This document shows positions 39,688 to 48,724 of a stretch of 64,000 nt of DNA, piece after piece; position 1 is the stretch's first letter, and every line of letters starts with the position of its first letter. The stretch covers positions 248,001-312,000 of the forward strand of contig NZ_CP007215.2 of the NCBI RefSeq assembly GCF_000300455.3, read 5' to 3'. The position numbers were made by a program, and so were the translations under genes. The notes below the pieces were generated by a model. The model saw only the letters and a list, made by a program, of their open reading frames with translations. It was not told the origin of the DNA and did no database searches. The DNA is from Kosakonia sacchari SP1. GTDB lineage: Bacteria > Pseudomonadota > Gammaproteobacteria > Enterobacterales > Enterobacteriaceae.

Positions 39688-40421
39688 AGGGGCTGCACTG
39701 GGCATTACTTAGTGTGTTGCTGGTAAGCGGTGCACAACTGATGTTGCGCTATGCGATGGTGTCGCTGCCGCCGGTGACATTTTCCTGGTCTTTTGTCTCG
39801 GCGTTGCTGCAACCGCAAAAAGGTACGCTGGCGCTGATGTTGGGCCTGGTTGGGTATCTGGCATCAATGGGTTGCTGGTACTTTGCTCTGCACCGTTTGC
39901 CGTTGAGTAAGGCTTATGCCTTGCTGAGTCTGAGCTACATTCTGGTGTGGGCGGCGGCCATCTGGCTTCCCGGATGGCACGAGCCGTTTTCCCTGTGCGG
40001 AGCTTTGGGTGTGCTGGTCATTGTGGCGGGCGTGCTGGTTATTTTTTGCCCGGCCGCTCCAAAGCGTAGCGACTACCCAGGCAGACGGCTTTTCGGTCTG
40101 CCTGGCCCCAGTAAAATTGCCAGTTTGCTGCCGCCGGTGGTGGTTTCCATCCAGATTTTACACACGCTGGTTAGCGGCACTGACAACAACATTCCCACCG
40201 GGCCAAGCAGCCATCCCCAAATCAACAACGATAAAAACACCACCAGCGTCGACATCCCCAGGCGGTGGCCCATCATGCGGGGTTCCAGGATGTTACCAAG
40301 TAACATGTGCACCACAAGGAATAGCCCACCCACCAGCAAACATTCGTACGTGCCGTTAAACAGCAGCGCCTGGATCATGGGTGGGATAGCAGAGATCACC
40401 GAGCCGATATTGGGTACGTAA
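39684..40421 (+). CDS. arnF: L-Ara4N-phosphoundecaprenol flippase subunit ArnF with antisense-encoded extension
   Basis: Residues 1-128 are a normal four-helix ArnF ([32 protein letters not shown]), whose family length is about 128. There is no stop there. The frame continues for ~117 more residues read antisense through the 3-prime end of yhhT, ending at 40421. The extension is Pro/Ser/Thr/Asn-rich without membrane segments and looks like translated antisense, not a domain. Either the native stop was lost or the end is degraded or processed. ArnF function itself appears intact. Confidence 0.88.
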   Translation: MKGLHWALLSVLLVSGAQLMLRYAMVSLPPVTFSWSFVSALLQPQKGTLALMLGLVGYLASMGCWYFALHRLPLSKAYALLSLSYILVWAAAIWLPGWHEPFSLCGALGVLVIVAGVLVIFCPAAPKRSDYPGRRLFGLPGPSKIASLLPPVVVSIQILHTLVSGTDNNIPTGPSSHPQINNDKNTTSVDIPRRWPIMRGSRMLPSNMCTTRNSPPTSKHSYVPLNSSAWIMGGIAEITEPILGT

Positions 40422-41122
40422 TTGAGCAGAAACGCCAGCACACCCCACATCAGCGCAAACTGCACATCCAGAAACACCAGCCCGACCCAGACAATCAGGC
40501 CTGTCCACACGCTCAGCAAAGTCTTCAGCGCCAGGTAGTGGGAAACACCTTTCAGTGCGCGGTGCAGTCCGGCGATATGAATTTGCGGGTTATGCAGCGC
40601 AAAGCGCAGCTTATAAGGCACATGGCGCACTTCAAAGAGCATAAACACCACGGTCATCACCAACAGAACAATGCTGGCCATTGCGTTCGAGAGCTGAGTC
40701 GCCATGGTGGTGGCAAAGCCCATTAGCCGCTCAGAGTCCATCCGTTGCAACATACGTTCTGGCGACATGTGCAAACGAAGAAACGGCATCGCATCCTGCA
40801 ACTGGATAAATTTCCTGGTGAATTCGCGGTTGTACTTCGGCAGCAGCGTCATGAAGTCGTTCACCGACGCGGCAAGCACGCCGAACAGCGCAGTGAGAAA
40901 AACCAGCATCACCAGCACCACAATACCGATCGCCACCGGGCGCGAAATGCCGCGCCGGAGAAACCAGGTAACCAGCGGATTGAGAACAATTGCGAAAAAC
41001 AGCGCCAGAAGAAGTTGCACAATAATGTCGGCCGCAGCATGAATGCCGGCCAAAATGATCACCAGCGAAGCCAGCTTTAACAGAATATGTAAACCCGCCC
41101 GATCGGGTTGAGGATGTATCAT
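40073..41122 (-). CDS. yhhT: AI-2E/PerM family transporter YhhT
   Basis: A 349-residue inner-membrane protein, the same length as E. coli YhhT, of the AI-2E exporter-like (PerM) family. It has two helix clusters separated by a long soluble segment (LPKYNREFTRKFIQLQDAMPF, about 100-120) and the conserved [14 protein letters not shown] in the C-terminal half. Substrate not established. The ATG at 41122 follows AAAAGGA. Its last ~115 codons are overlapped on the other strand by the arnF extension. Divergent from yhhS. Confidence 0.95.
   Translation of the reverse strand: MIHPQPDRAGLHILLKLASLVIILAGIHAAADIIVQLLLALFFAIVLNPLVTWFLRRGISRPVAIGIVVLVMLVFLTALFGVLAASVNDFMTLLPKYNREFTRKFIQLQDAMPFLRLHMSPERMLQRMDSERLMGFATTMATQLSNAMASIVLLVMTVVFMLFEVRHVPYKLRFALHNPQIHIAGLHRALKGVSHYLALKTLLSVWTGLIVWVGLVFLDVQFALMWGVLAFLLNYVPNIGSVISAIPPMIQALLFNGTYECLLVGGLFLVVHMLLGNILEPRMMGHRLGMSTLVVFLSLLIWGWLLGPVGMLLSVPLTSVCKIWMETTTGGSKLAILLGPGRPKSRLPG
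40077..40105. terminator. Hairpin at the arnF/yhhT junction
   Basis: CCAGGCAGAC (40077-40086) pairs perfectly with GTCTGCCTGG (40096-40105) around a 9-base loop. It lies within the last codons of yhhT (encoding GRPKSRLPG), immediately past the normal ArnF end. There is no T-run, so it is at most a weak terminator or RNA-stabilising hairpin for the converging transcripts. Confidence 0.4.
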
Positions 41123-41267
41123 GGTTAATTCCTTTTGTCATCGGCCCGTTAAGTGTAGTGCCCCGCCACACCTTCGCCCGTGAGAGATATTCTTAAAGTG
41201 AATGCTGCTTTCTGTTTCATCACGTGGTAATAGTGAAACACTGTTGTGAAAAGCTGAGTAAAACTCC

Positions 41268-42467
41268 ATGCCTGAAAACGCCGCCGAACCGGCGCTAAGT
41301 GGATTGCGCCTCAATCTGCGGATTTTGTCCGTCGTTATGTTTAACTTCGCCAGTTATCTCACCATTGGCCTGCCGCTGGCGGTACTTCCCGGCTATGTCC
41401 ATGATGTGATGGGCTATAGCGCGTTTTGGGCCGGCCTGGTGATTAGCCTGCAATACTTCGCAACGCTGCTAAGCCGACCGCATGCCGGGCGCTATGCCGA
41501 CCTGCTGGGGCCGAAAAAAGTAGTGATCTTCGGTTTGTGCGGCGCGTTTCTCAGCGGGCTGAGCTATTTGCTGGCGGGCGTTGGCGGTAGTGTTGGCGTG
41601 TTAGGCCTGATATTGCTTTGTCTGGGGCGCGTCATTTTAGGCATCGGCCAGAGTTTCGCCGGAACCGGCGCGACGCTCTGGGGCGTGGGTGTGGTCGGGT
41701 CGATACATATCGGGCGGGTGATCTCGTGGAACGGTATTGCCACCTATGGTGCGATGGCAATCGGCGCACCGCTCGGTGTGGTCTGTTATCAGTACGGCGG
41801 GCTGCATGGGCTCTCGCTGACCATTATGGGTGTGGCCCTGCTGGCAATATTACTGGCGCTGCCGCGTGCGGCGGTGAAAGCCAGCAAAGGCAAGCCGCTG
41901 CCGTTTCGCGCCGTGTTGGGACGCGTCTGGTTGTACGGGATGGCGCTGGCGCTGGGTACTACCGGTTTTGGCGTCATCGCCACCTTTATTACCCTCTATT
42001 ACGATGCGAAAGGCTGGGAGGATGCGGCGTTCGCTCTCACCCTTTTTAGCTGCGCCTTTGTTGGCGCGCGCCTGTTGTTCCCGAATGGGATTAATCGCTT
42101 CGGCGGTTTAAATGTGGCGATGCTCTGTTTTGTGGTCGAAACCCTTGGGCTGGTGCTGGTTGGCATGGCGGTGGAACCGTGGATGGCGAAGCTCGGCGTG
42201 TTCCTTGCCGGTGCCGGTTTCTCGCTGGTTTTCCCGGCGCTGGGCGTCGTGGCGGTCAAAGCGGTGCCGCAGCATAACCAGGGTTCTGCACTGGCGACGT
42301 ACACGGTGTTTATGGATTTATCGCTGGGGATAACCGGGCCGCTGGCAGGATTGCTGATGGCGTGGGCAGGGGTTTCGGCTATCTATTTCGCCGCCGCAGG
42401 CCTGGTGGCGATTGCCTTACTGCTGGTCTGGCGGCTGAAGTACCAGCCGGTGGTGGTAGCTGAATAG
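41268..42467 (+). CDS. yhhS: MFS transporter YhhS
   Basis: A 399-residue major facilitator protein with 12 hydrophobic segments (E. coli YhhS 405 aa). The loop 2-3 motif appears as SRPHAGRYADLLGPKK. It is classed with arabinose-efflux-like permeases; E. coli YhhS has been linked to glyphosate tolerance, and the natural substrate is unknown. The start MPENAAEPALSGLRLNLR is the family start. It ends at a strong bidirectional terminator shared with dcrB. Confidence 0.95.
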   Translation: MPENAAEPALSGLRLNLRILSVVMFNFASYLTIGLPLAVLPGYVHDVMGYSAFWAGLVISLQYFATLLSRPHAGRYADLLGPKKVVIFGLCGAFLSGLSYLLAGVGGSVGVLGLILLCLGRVILGIGQSFAGTGATLWGVGVVGSIHIGRVISWNGIATYGAMAIGAPLGVVCYQYGGLHGLSLTIMGVALLAILLALPRAAVKASKGKPLPFRAVLGRVWLYGMALALGTTGFGVIATFITLYYDAKGWEDAAFALTLFSCAFVGARLLFPNGINRFGGLNVAMLCFVVETLGLVLVGMAVEPWMAKLGVFLAGAGFSLVFPALGVVAVKAVPQHNQGSALATYTVFMDLSLGITGPLAGLLMAWAGVSAIYFAAAGLVAIALLLVWRLKYQPVVVAE

Positions 42468-42468
42468 T

Positions 42469-42496
42469 AAAAAGGGAACCTTCAGGTTCCCTTTTC
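42469..42496. terminator. Bidirectional terminator between yhhS and dcrB
   Basis: AAAAGGGAACC (42470-42480) pairs with GGTTCCCTTTT (42485-42495) around TTCA. Clear A and T tracts on both sides. Confidence 0.92.
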
Positions 42497-42511
42497 ATGT
42501 TTTGGGCGGGC

Positions 42512-43069
42512 TTATTTCACCACGATGGTGTTGATAATGTTTTCCGCCGTGGTTTGCGCCTGCTGCTGGTTGTCCGCTGGCAGCGTGACCTGGATGGTCA
42601 GCAGTTTGTCGTCAACTTTACCCAGCACCACAGAAGACCATGCCGTCTGGCCTTTGGCGGAGATGATGCTGTCAAGCTGTTGCAGTTTCTGGCCTTTCAG
42701 TTCGATGGATTTGTTGGTGACCACCTGCAACTGCGGGTCGCGGCTGCGCTGTTGTTCTTCAAGACGTTTTGCCAGCGCGCTTAACTCTTCTGTCGTGTTG
42801 TCGCCGACAATCACAATTACCGCTTTCTGACCGGTGGCATCGGAATAGACGTGCATATTATTGGACTGGGTGCCCAGTTTGCCGCTCTGATCGGTCATAT
42901 CCGCAGGCAGCGAGAAGCTGAGTTTGCCGTCGAGCAGGGTTACCGGTTGACCGTTGACGTTGCTTTCAGCGGCAGCACCCTGAACAGGTTTTTTGCTGTC
43001 GCTGTTATCACAGGCAGCCAGCCCAACAACCAGCAGGCCGATACCGACATATTTCACCAGATTGCGCAT
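42512..43069 (-). CDS. dcrB: Lipoprotein DcrB
   Basis: A 185-residue protein, E. coli length. A signal peptide with lipobox LAAC puts the acylated Cys at residue 20. The mature part contains [18 protein letters not shown] and a final helix [12 protein letters not shown]. DcrB is needed for phage C1/C6 DNA injection and for envelope and lipoprotein homeostasis in E. coli. The ATG at 43069 is chosen (a longer frame to 43123 lacks a signal at its start). It sits downstream of yhhQ on the same strand, a likely two-gene operon. Confidence 0.95.
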   Translation of the reverse strand: MRNLVKYVGIGLLVVGLAACDNSDSKKPVQGAAAESNVNGQPVTLLDGKLSFSLPADMTDQSGKLGTQSNNMHVYSDATGQKAVIVIVGDNTTEELSALAKRLEEQQRSRDPQLQVVTNKSIELKGQKLQQLDSIISAKGQTAWSSVVLGKVDDKLLTIQVTLPADNQQQAQTTAENIINTIVVK

Positions 43070-43141
43070 TGACTTCTTCCTTTCAATAAACAGCCATAAC
43101 GGCCCATCGGCGCATCTTATCACATCTGATAAGCCGTACCT

Positions 43142-43807
43142 TTAACTCGCCTGCAACGCGCTAATTTCAGATTTGTCTGCCAGTCTTTTCAGCAACATAT
43201 TCAATAACACACCGTACATCGGCAGGAAGAACGCGATGCTGATAAGCACTTTGAAGCTGTAATCCACCAGTGCGATTTCCGTCCAGTGCTGCGCCATAAA
43301 GGCATCCGGGCTGCGCCAGAAAGCGATAAAGAAAAAGGCGATGGTGTCGCTGGCGTTACCAAACACGGTGGATGCGGCAGGCGCGAGCCACCAGCGGCGG
43401 TTCTGGCGCAGGCGGTTAAAGACATGCACATCGAGAATTTGTCCCAGCGCGTAAGCCATAAAGCTGGCGGTGGCGATACGGGCGACAAATAAATTGAAAT
43501 GCGCCAGCGCGCCGAAACCCTGCCAGCTACCCATGTAGAACAGCGAGGAGATAACGTAAGAAGCAAGCAGCGCGGGCACCATCACCGCGAAGATGATTCG
43601 CCGGGCTAACGGCGCGCCGAAAATACGCACGGTTAAGTCCGTTGCCAGGAAGATAAACGGGAAGCTAAATGCGCCCCAGGTGGTATGGAAACCAAAGATA
43701 GAAACCGGCAGTTGCACCAGATAGTTACTGGAGATAATCACCAACAGGTGAAAAAGCGAAAGCCAGACCAGCGCCTTCATGCGCTGCGCGTTTGAAAAGT
43801 GCGTCAT
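43142..43807 (-). CDS. yhhQ: Queuosine precursor (preQ0) transporter YhhQ
   Basis: A 221-residue inner-membrane protein of the VUT family with about six helices. YhhQ imports 7-cyano-7-deazaguanine (preQ0) and preQ1 for tRNA queuosine salvage. Signature parts are GFHTTWGAFSFPFIFLATDL and FGNASDTIAFFFIAFW. The ATG at 43807 gives the family start; the frame extends to 43906 without support. It is divergent from tusA. Confidence 0.94.
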   Translation of the reverse strand: MTHFSNAQRMKALVWLSLFHLLVIISSNYLVQLPVSIFGFHTTWGAFSFPFIFLATDLTVRIFGAPLARRIIFAVMVPALLASYVISSLFYMGSWQGFGALAHFNLFVARIATASFMAYALGQILDVHVFNRLRQNRRWWLAPAASTVFGNASDTIAFFFIAFWRSPDAFMAQHWTEIALVDYSFKVLISIAFFLPMYGVLLNMLLKRLADKSEISALQAS

Positions 43808-43994
43808 ATTGTGACCTTTTTGGTAAATGGGGTGAGGGAACCCAGTACTTTTTATGCTCTGACAAGCAGAGCCGCCGCATGATACTGCAATCGGAGTGGG
43901 ATGCAATGGTTAATTTTAGCGCAATCGTTAACCTAGCTTGCGTCACAAAAAAGGCGGCGTAAACTAATGCGGTTTTTTCCCTTGCGAGATGAAG

Positions 43995-44240
43995 ATGACC
44001 GATCCGTTTTCCACCGCCGACCATACGCTGGATGCTCAGGGCTTACGCTGCCCGGAGCCGGTGATGATGGTGCGCAAAACCGTACGCAATATGCAAATCG
44101 GCGAAACGTTGCTGATTATCGCCGACGATCCGGCAACCACCCGCGATATTCCCGGCTTTTGCCGTTTTATGGAACACGAGCTGGTTGCCGGGCAAACCGA
44201 GTCTTTGCCGTATCGCTATGTCGTGCGTAAAAACCATTAA
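43995..44240 (+). CDS. tusA: Sulfur carrier protein TusA
   Basis: An 81-residue protein, E. coli length, with the active-site motif [16 protein letters not shown] (catalytic Cys near residue 19). TusA accepts persulfide sulfur from IscS and passes it to TusBCD for 2-thiolation of tRNA wobble uridine; it also affects molybdenum cofactor synthesis. The start at 43995 (MTDPF) matches the family; an ATG two codons upstream (43989) is possible. Its stop overlaps the zntA stop on the other strand. Confidence 0.96.
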   Translation: MTDPFSTADHTLDAQGLRCPEPVMMVRKTVRNMQIGETLLIIADDPATTRDIPGFCRFMEHELVAGQTESLPYRYVVRKNH

Positions 44241-46453
44241 TCTTTAGTACGCAACAGGCGCAGCGCGTTGGCGGTTACCAGCACCGTTGCGCCCGTATCT
44301 GCCAGCACCGCCAGCCACAGCCCGGTAATTCCCAGCAGCGTTGTCACCAGAAAAATCGCTTTCAGGCCGAGTGCCATAGCGATGTTTTGGCGAATATTGC
44401 TGTGCGTGGCGCGCGCCAGGCGAATCATCTGCCCCAGGCCAGTCAGCCGGTTATGCGTGAGCGCGGCGTCGGCGGTTTCCAGCGCGACATCCGTTCCGCT
44501 CCCCATCGCGATACCGATGGTTGCAGCTTTCATCGCGGGCGCATCGTTAATGCCATCGCCAACCATCGCCAGCGGTGCTTGCTGGTTGAGCGTGCGTACC
44601 GCATCGACTTTATCTTCCGGCAGCAAGCCGGCGCGAAAATCCAGCCCCAGTTCACCGGCAATCGCTGCTGCGGCGCGTGGGTTGTCGCCGGTAAGGATCA
44701 CGCCCTGTACGCCAAGCGCATGCAGAGCGGCAACGGCTTCTTTGGCGTCGTCGCGCAGCGTGTCCTGTAAGCCAATTGTACCGATAACCTCGCCGCTACG
44801 CTGCACCACCACCACGGTTTGCCCACGGCTTTCCTGCTGCGCAATTTGTGCCAGTACGGTGTCGTGCAGCGCGCCTTGCGGCAGTTTATCCGGCGCGCTG
44901 ATCAGTACCTGTTGCCCGTTAATCGTCGCCTCGATGCCTTTGCCTGCCAGCGCGCGCTGCCCTTGCGCCTCCGGAATCACCAGCGCACGTCGTTGTGCTT
45001 CCTGCACAATGGCCAGCGCCAATGGGTGGGTGGAACCCTGCTCGATAGTGGCACTGAGCGCCAGCAATTCCGCTTCTTCTGTACCGGCTAATGGTGTGAT
45101 CGCGGCGACCTGCGGTTTGCCGACGGTCAGCGTGCCGGTTTTATCAAACGCCACCTGGCGAATACCGCCAAGTTGCTCTAATGCCGCGCCACCTTTAATC
45201 AGCGCACCGCGACGTGCCGCTGCCGCAAGGCCAGAAGTGATCGCCGCCGGCGTGGAGATAACCAGCGCACACGGACAACCAATCAGCAGCAAAGCCAGCC
45301 CTTTGTAGATCCACGCAAGCCAGGGCTGCGCAAATAAAAGCGGTGGAACAATGGCGACCAGCAACGCCACGGCCATGATAGCCGGGGTATAAATACGACT
45401 GAAACGGTCGATGAAACGCTCAATCGGCGCGCGGCGCTCTTCTGCTTCTTCAATCAGTTTCAGAATGCGGTCAATCGCGCTTTCACCCGGTTTAGAAACC
45501 ACTTCAAGCTGCACCAGACGGTCAACGCTGGTGGCACCTGCCGGAACACTTTCACCTTCTGCGCGCTCAACCGGCACCGATTCGCCCGTTAACGCGCTTT
45601 CGTCAAAGCTGGCAAACGGCGAGACCAGCCGACCATCCGCAGGCAAGCGCCCGCCCGCCGGGACTTCAATCACATCGCCCGGTTGCAGATCGCTTGCCGC
45701 GACACGCTGGCGCTCACCGTTGCGCAGACGTGTTGCGGTATCCGGTTTTAACGCCATTAAGGCGCTGACACCGCGCCGCGCACGGCTGGCGGCCCAGCCT
45801 TCAAGGCGCTCGCCAATTAAAAACAGCAGCAGCACCATCGCCGCTTCCGCCGTCGCACCAATAAACAGCGCGCCGATCGCCGCCACGCTCATTAAGGTTT
45901 CGATGGCGAACCAACTGCCGCTTTTCATTAGGCGCAGCGCCTGGCGGGCAATCGGCCACAGCCCGACCAGCGTGGTGGCGATAAATGCCATCTGGCCGAA
46001 TGGATGGTTGACCTGTTCCAGCCCCCAACTGAGCGCCATCATCACGATCAAGAGGAGAAGCGGCAGGTTTTCGCGCAGCCGTGAAGTTTCTGGCGCTGGT
46101 TCGTTTTCACTGCGCAGTTGATACCCGGCCTGTTGTACGGCGCGCTCTACGCGCTCACGCACATCATCTTGCGCAATGACGATAAGTTTTTCGGTGGCAA
46201 AGGCGACCTGAACCTGACCGACGCCTTCGACCTGGCGCACTGCGTTTTCCACTTTGCGGGCGCAGGCGGCGCAATCCATACCGTCAACCTGCCAGCTATA
46301 GCGTTCGCCTTCGGCGGAAATTTCGGGTGTTTCGCGCGCTTCGCAGTGGCTGTCAGCGCAGCAGGATGTCGCCTTTTCTTCGATTGGGCGCAGCTTAACC
46401 GCCGCGAATTGCGGGGCTTTTTTCAACTCAGGCGATGAAGTGGGGGTTGGCAT
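44237..46453 (-). CDS. zntA: Zn/Cd/Pb-translocating P-type ATPase ZntA
   Basis: A 738-residue P1B-type metal pump (E. coli 732). The N-terminal metal-binding domain has GMDCAAC (residues 58-64), preceded by a Cys-rich stretch ([10 protein letters not shown]). The translocation motif CPCAL is near residue 400 and the phosphorylation site DKTGTLT near 443. [12 protein letters not shown] is the hinge. It exports zinc, cadmium and lead from the cytoplasm. GGAGG precedes the ATG. Its promoter carries the ZntR palindrome. Confidence 0.97.
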   Translation of the reverse strand: MPTPTSSPELKKAPQFAAVKLRPIEEKATSCCADSHCEARETPEISAEGERYSWQVDGMDCAACARKVENAVRQVEGVGQVQVAFATEKLIVIAQDDVRERVERAVQQAGYQLRSENEPAPETSRLRENLPLLLLIVMMALSWGLEQVNHPFGQMAFIATTLVGLWPIARQALRLMKSGSWFAIETLMSVAAIGALFIGATAEAAMVLLLFLIGERLEGWAASRARRGVSALMALKPDTATRLRNGERQRVAASDLQPGDVIEVPAGGRLPADGRLVSPFASFDESALTGESVPVERAEGESVPAGATSVDRLVQLEVVSKPGESAIDRILKLIEEAEERRAPIERFIDRFSRIYTPAIMAVALLVAIVPPLLFAQPWLAWIYKGLALLLIGCPCALVISTPAAITSGLAAAARRGALIKGGAALEQLGGIRQVAFDKTGTLTVGKPQVAAITPLAGTEEAELLALSATIEQGSTHPLALAIVQEAQRRALVIPEAQGQRALAGKGIEATINGQQVLISAPDKLPQGALHDTVLAQIAQQESRGQTVVVVQRSGEVIGTIGLQDTLRDDAKEAVAALHALGVQGVILTGDNPRAAAAIAGELGLDFRAGLLPEDKVDAVRTLNQQAPLAMVGDGINDAPAMKAATIGIAMGSGTDVALETADAALTHNRLTGLGQMIRLARATHSNIRQNIAMALGLKAIFLVTTLLGITGLWLAVLADTGATVLVTANALRLLRTKD

Positions 46454-46498
46454 GGCATCCTCCGGTGAATGATAATTTTCTCATTAACCGGAGTATGC

Positions 46499-46520
46499 AC
46501 TCTGGAGTCGACTCCAGAGT
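46499..46520 (-). promoter_or_regulatory. ZntR operator within the zntA promoter
   Basis: A perfect 22-base palindrome with half-site ACTCTGGAGTC, as in E. coli. On the minus strand it sits between TTGACT (-35) and CATACT (-10), whose spacer is 20 bases, the over-long spacing typical of MerR-family activated promoters. Confidence 0.93.
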
Positions 46521-46528
46521 CAAGCCTT

Positions 46529-47155
46529 TTAAATATACAGCGAGCGGACAATCAAAAAGTGCCCGGCAAAATAGCAGGCGGAGGCGATGGCGTTATCGGC
46601 GCTAAAGCGTTTGCGGTAGTGGCTGCCTAACCAGACCACATTGCCGAGCAGCAGCAGCGATGCGCCAACGAAAGCCGACAGTGCCGGGCTGGTCGGGCGG
46701 AAAAACCACAGCTCGCCAGCCAGCCACACCATCACCAGCGTCATGGCGATAAAGGTACATACCGCCATGCGCAACTCTTCGAGGCGCGACCAGATCACCG
46801 CCACCAGCAACGCGCCGATAATCAGCAACGCCACCGGTAGCGGCCAGAAGAACGAAAGCGTCATCTGGCTGGCGAAGTAGATGGTATAGAGCAAATGTGC
46901 GAGGAAAAACGCGCCGATGGCATAGAGCAATTTTTGCCGCGGCAACAGCGTGAGCGCATCCCCGACTAGCGAGGCACACAGACCCGCCAGCACCAGGTAG
47001 CTAATGGCATCGAACATGGGCGCTTGCCAGGCCAGTAACAGCAGCAGTAAGAGCGTAACGGGTTTAAAAACCCAGCGCTGCCAGACCGGGCCACGATACG
47101 AAGCGTCGACATATAGCCAGGCGGAAAGGCAGACAGCAATAAATGACCACAGCAT
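46529..47155 (-). CDS. yhhN: YhhN/TMEM86 family lysoplasmalogenase-like membrane protein
   Basis: A 208-residue membrane protein with about eight hydrophobic segments. It belongs to the YhhN family, which includes animal TMEM86 lysoplasmalogenases. [14 protein letters not shown] and [12 protein letters not shown] carry conserved Asp/His positions. The role in enterobacteria is unproven. It lies upstream of the zntA promoter on the same strand and is divergent from yhhM. Confidence 0.92.
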   Translation of the reverse strand: MLWSFIAVCLSAWLYVDASYRGPVWQRWVFKPVTLLLLLLLAWQAPMFDAISYLVLAGLCASLVGDALTLLPRQKLLYAIGAFFLAHLLYTIYFASQMTLSFFWPLPVALLIIGALLVAVIWSRLEELRMAVCTFIAMTLVMVWLAGELWFFRPTSPALSAFVGASLLLLGNVVWLGSHYRKRFSADNAIASACYFAGHFLIVRSLYI

Positions 47156-47284
47156 AATTAAGTCCCTGTATCTGTTATTGTTGCGTAAATCTCTCTTACT
47201 CAGTGTAGTGGCGGGAAAAGGAGGATGACAACGCTATTTCCGCCGCGATAAGCTCAATTCCGCTTTTTCCGACAGGTATTCGCC

Positions 47285-47650
47285 ATGAGTAAACCACCGC
47301 TTTTTTTCATTGTCGTCATTGGATTGATTGTGGTTTTTGCCTCTTTCCGCTTTGTACAGCAGCGGCGCGAAAAAGCCGAAAACGATAGTGCGCCGCAGCA
47401 GCAAAAAAGTGTGGTGGTGTGCAACAAGCGGGAAAAACCGCTTAATCCGCGCCGTTCGCGCCAGCAACAGGTGACGCCCGCAGGAACCGCCATGCGTTAT
47501 GAAGTGAGTTTTAAACCGCAAACCGGCGGGGCGGAGATGCGTTTTCGTCTGGATGAGCAGCAATATAATGCGTTGACGGTGGGCGACAGAGGGGTGCTGC
47601 GTTATCAGGGCTCGCGTTTTGTGGACTTTACGCCGGAAGCGGCCCGGTAA
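47285..47650 (+). CDS. yhhM: DUF2500 protein YhhM
   Basis: A 121-residue protein with a single N-terminal membrane helix (PLFFIVVIGLIVVFASF), then a basic linker and a small beta domain (MRYEVSFKPQTGGAEMRFRL ... GVLRYQGSRFVDF) predicted to face the periplasm. Matches the DUF2500 family (E. coli YhhM, about 119 aa). Function unknown. It converges with yhhL. Confidence 0.93.
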   Translation: MSKPPLFFIVVIGLIVVFASFRFVQQRREKAENDSAPQQQKSVVVCNKREKPLNPRRSRQQQVTPAGTAMRYEVSFKPQTGGAEMRFRLDEQQYNALTVGDRGVLRYQGSRFVDFTPEAAR

Positions 47651-47674
47651 GCATGACGCCACCGGGCGGTGGGG

Positions 47675-47950
47675 TTATTTCTTCTCTTTTAATTTCTTCT
47701 GCCAGATGAGCAGCTCAAACACGCCGAAGAGAAAAACACGGATCTGCTCCGCTTTACTCATTTGTGGGCCGTCTTTCGGCAGTGCCGTTTTCAGCATGGT
47801 GGCTTGCAGCGCATGCATAAAAACGGTGAAGACAAGCGCTACGTTAACGAAAATATTCAGCGGGCGCGGAAAAGGCTTAATCAGGTTCAGGATCAGAAAC
47901 GCCCAGATGCAGAGCATCAACAGACGCCCAAGGTTAATCAACAGCGGCAT
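47675..47950 (-). CDS. yhhL: DUF1145 membrane protein YhhL
   Basis: A 91-residue protein with two membrane segments (LMLCIWAFLILNLI, IFVNVALVFTVFMHALQ) and a Lys-rich tail, matching the DUF1145 family (E. coli YhhL 89 aa). Function unknown. Its start overlaps the end of rsmD by 17 bases, so it is translationally linked to rsmD. Confidence 0.93.
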   Translation of the reverse strand: MPLLINLGRLLMLCIWAFLILNLIKPFPRPLNIFVNVALVFTVFMHALQATMLKTALPKDGPQMSKAEQIRVFLFGVFELLIWQKKLKEKK

Positions 47951-48557
47951 GCTTCTCTCCTTGCGCTTCGCGGTGATACAAACGATATGCTACCTGCCCG
48001 GCGACTTTTTCCCGATGCAGTTGCCAGTGAGCGGGTACGGGCGGTAATCCATTTTCAACTTCGCTTTCGATATAGACCAGCGCGTCATCGGCGAGCCAGC
48101 CGTTGTTTTCCAGCAGGCGCACGGTATCTTCCAGCATACCTTTACGAAACGGTGGATCGATAAACGCAATATTATGCGGCGTGCCGGGATTGGCTAAAAA
48201 CGTCAGCGTGTTGGTGTTGACCACTTTCGCGTTGGCAGCTTTTAACGTGGCCAGGTTTTGTTGTAACTGCTGGGCGACACTGCGCTCCATTTCCAGCAAG
48301 GTTGCGCTGGCGGCATAGCGCGAGAGCGCTTCCAGCCCCAGCGCACCGCTGCCGGCGAAGCAATCGAGACAGTGGGCGTCTACCATTGACGGTGCCAGCC
48401 AGTTGAATAAAGTTTCACGCACGCGATCGGTGGTCGGGCGCAGGCCGGGGCTATCCGGAACCGGTAATTTACGGCCCCGCCACTGGCCGCCAATAATGCG
48501 TATCTGGCCGGTGGCGGCACGGGTAGGTTTCTTCATGGTTATCGCTTTGCTCATCAT
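47934..48557 (-). CDS. rsmD: 16S rRNA m2G966 methyltransferase RsmD
   Basis: A 207-residue SAM-dependent methyltransferase that methylates G966 of 16S rRNA in the 30S subunit. Motif I is LDCFAGSGALGLEALSR and the catalytic motif is IAFIDPPFRKG (the DPPF of N2-guanine enzymes). E. coli RsmD starts at the equivalent of the internal ATG 48536 (200 aa), but AGGTCG just upstream of 48554/48557 favours the longer form. It is divergent from ftsY. Confidence 0.95.
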   Translation of the reverse strand: MMSKAITMKKPTRAATGQIRIIGGQWRGRKLPVPDSPGLRPTTDRVRETLFNWLAPSMVDAHCLDCFAGSGALGLEALSRYAASATLLEMERSVAQQLQQNLATLKAANAKVVNTNTLTFLANPGTPHNIAFIDPPFRKGMLEDTVRLLENNGWLADDALVYIESEVENGLPPVPAHWQLHREKVAGQVAYRLYHREAQGEKHAAVD

Positions 48558-48724
48558 TTCGACCTGCTATTCTAGCGGTCTGTCGAATGACGTTAAACCC
48601 TAATCCTCAAGCCGTGATGCAAGTTGAGGAAAGTGGTAGACTATCCGACTAATTAACAAATGTTTTCAGTCCCGGCCGTGCAGACGGGCTGCGCCATGAA
48701 CAACAGCGAGGAGTGTGGTCGCCA

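Noticed and set aside
40068..40421. ArnF extension as a new functional domain
   Set aside because: Sequence is exactly antisense to conserved yhhT codons and has no domain-like pattern.
43808..43994. Possible preQ1 riboswitch upstream of yhhQ
   Set aside because: No preQ1-type hairpin with A-rich tail could be recognised in the leader.
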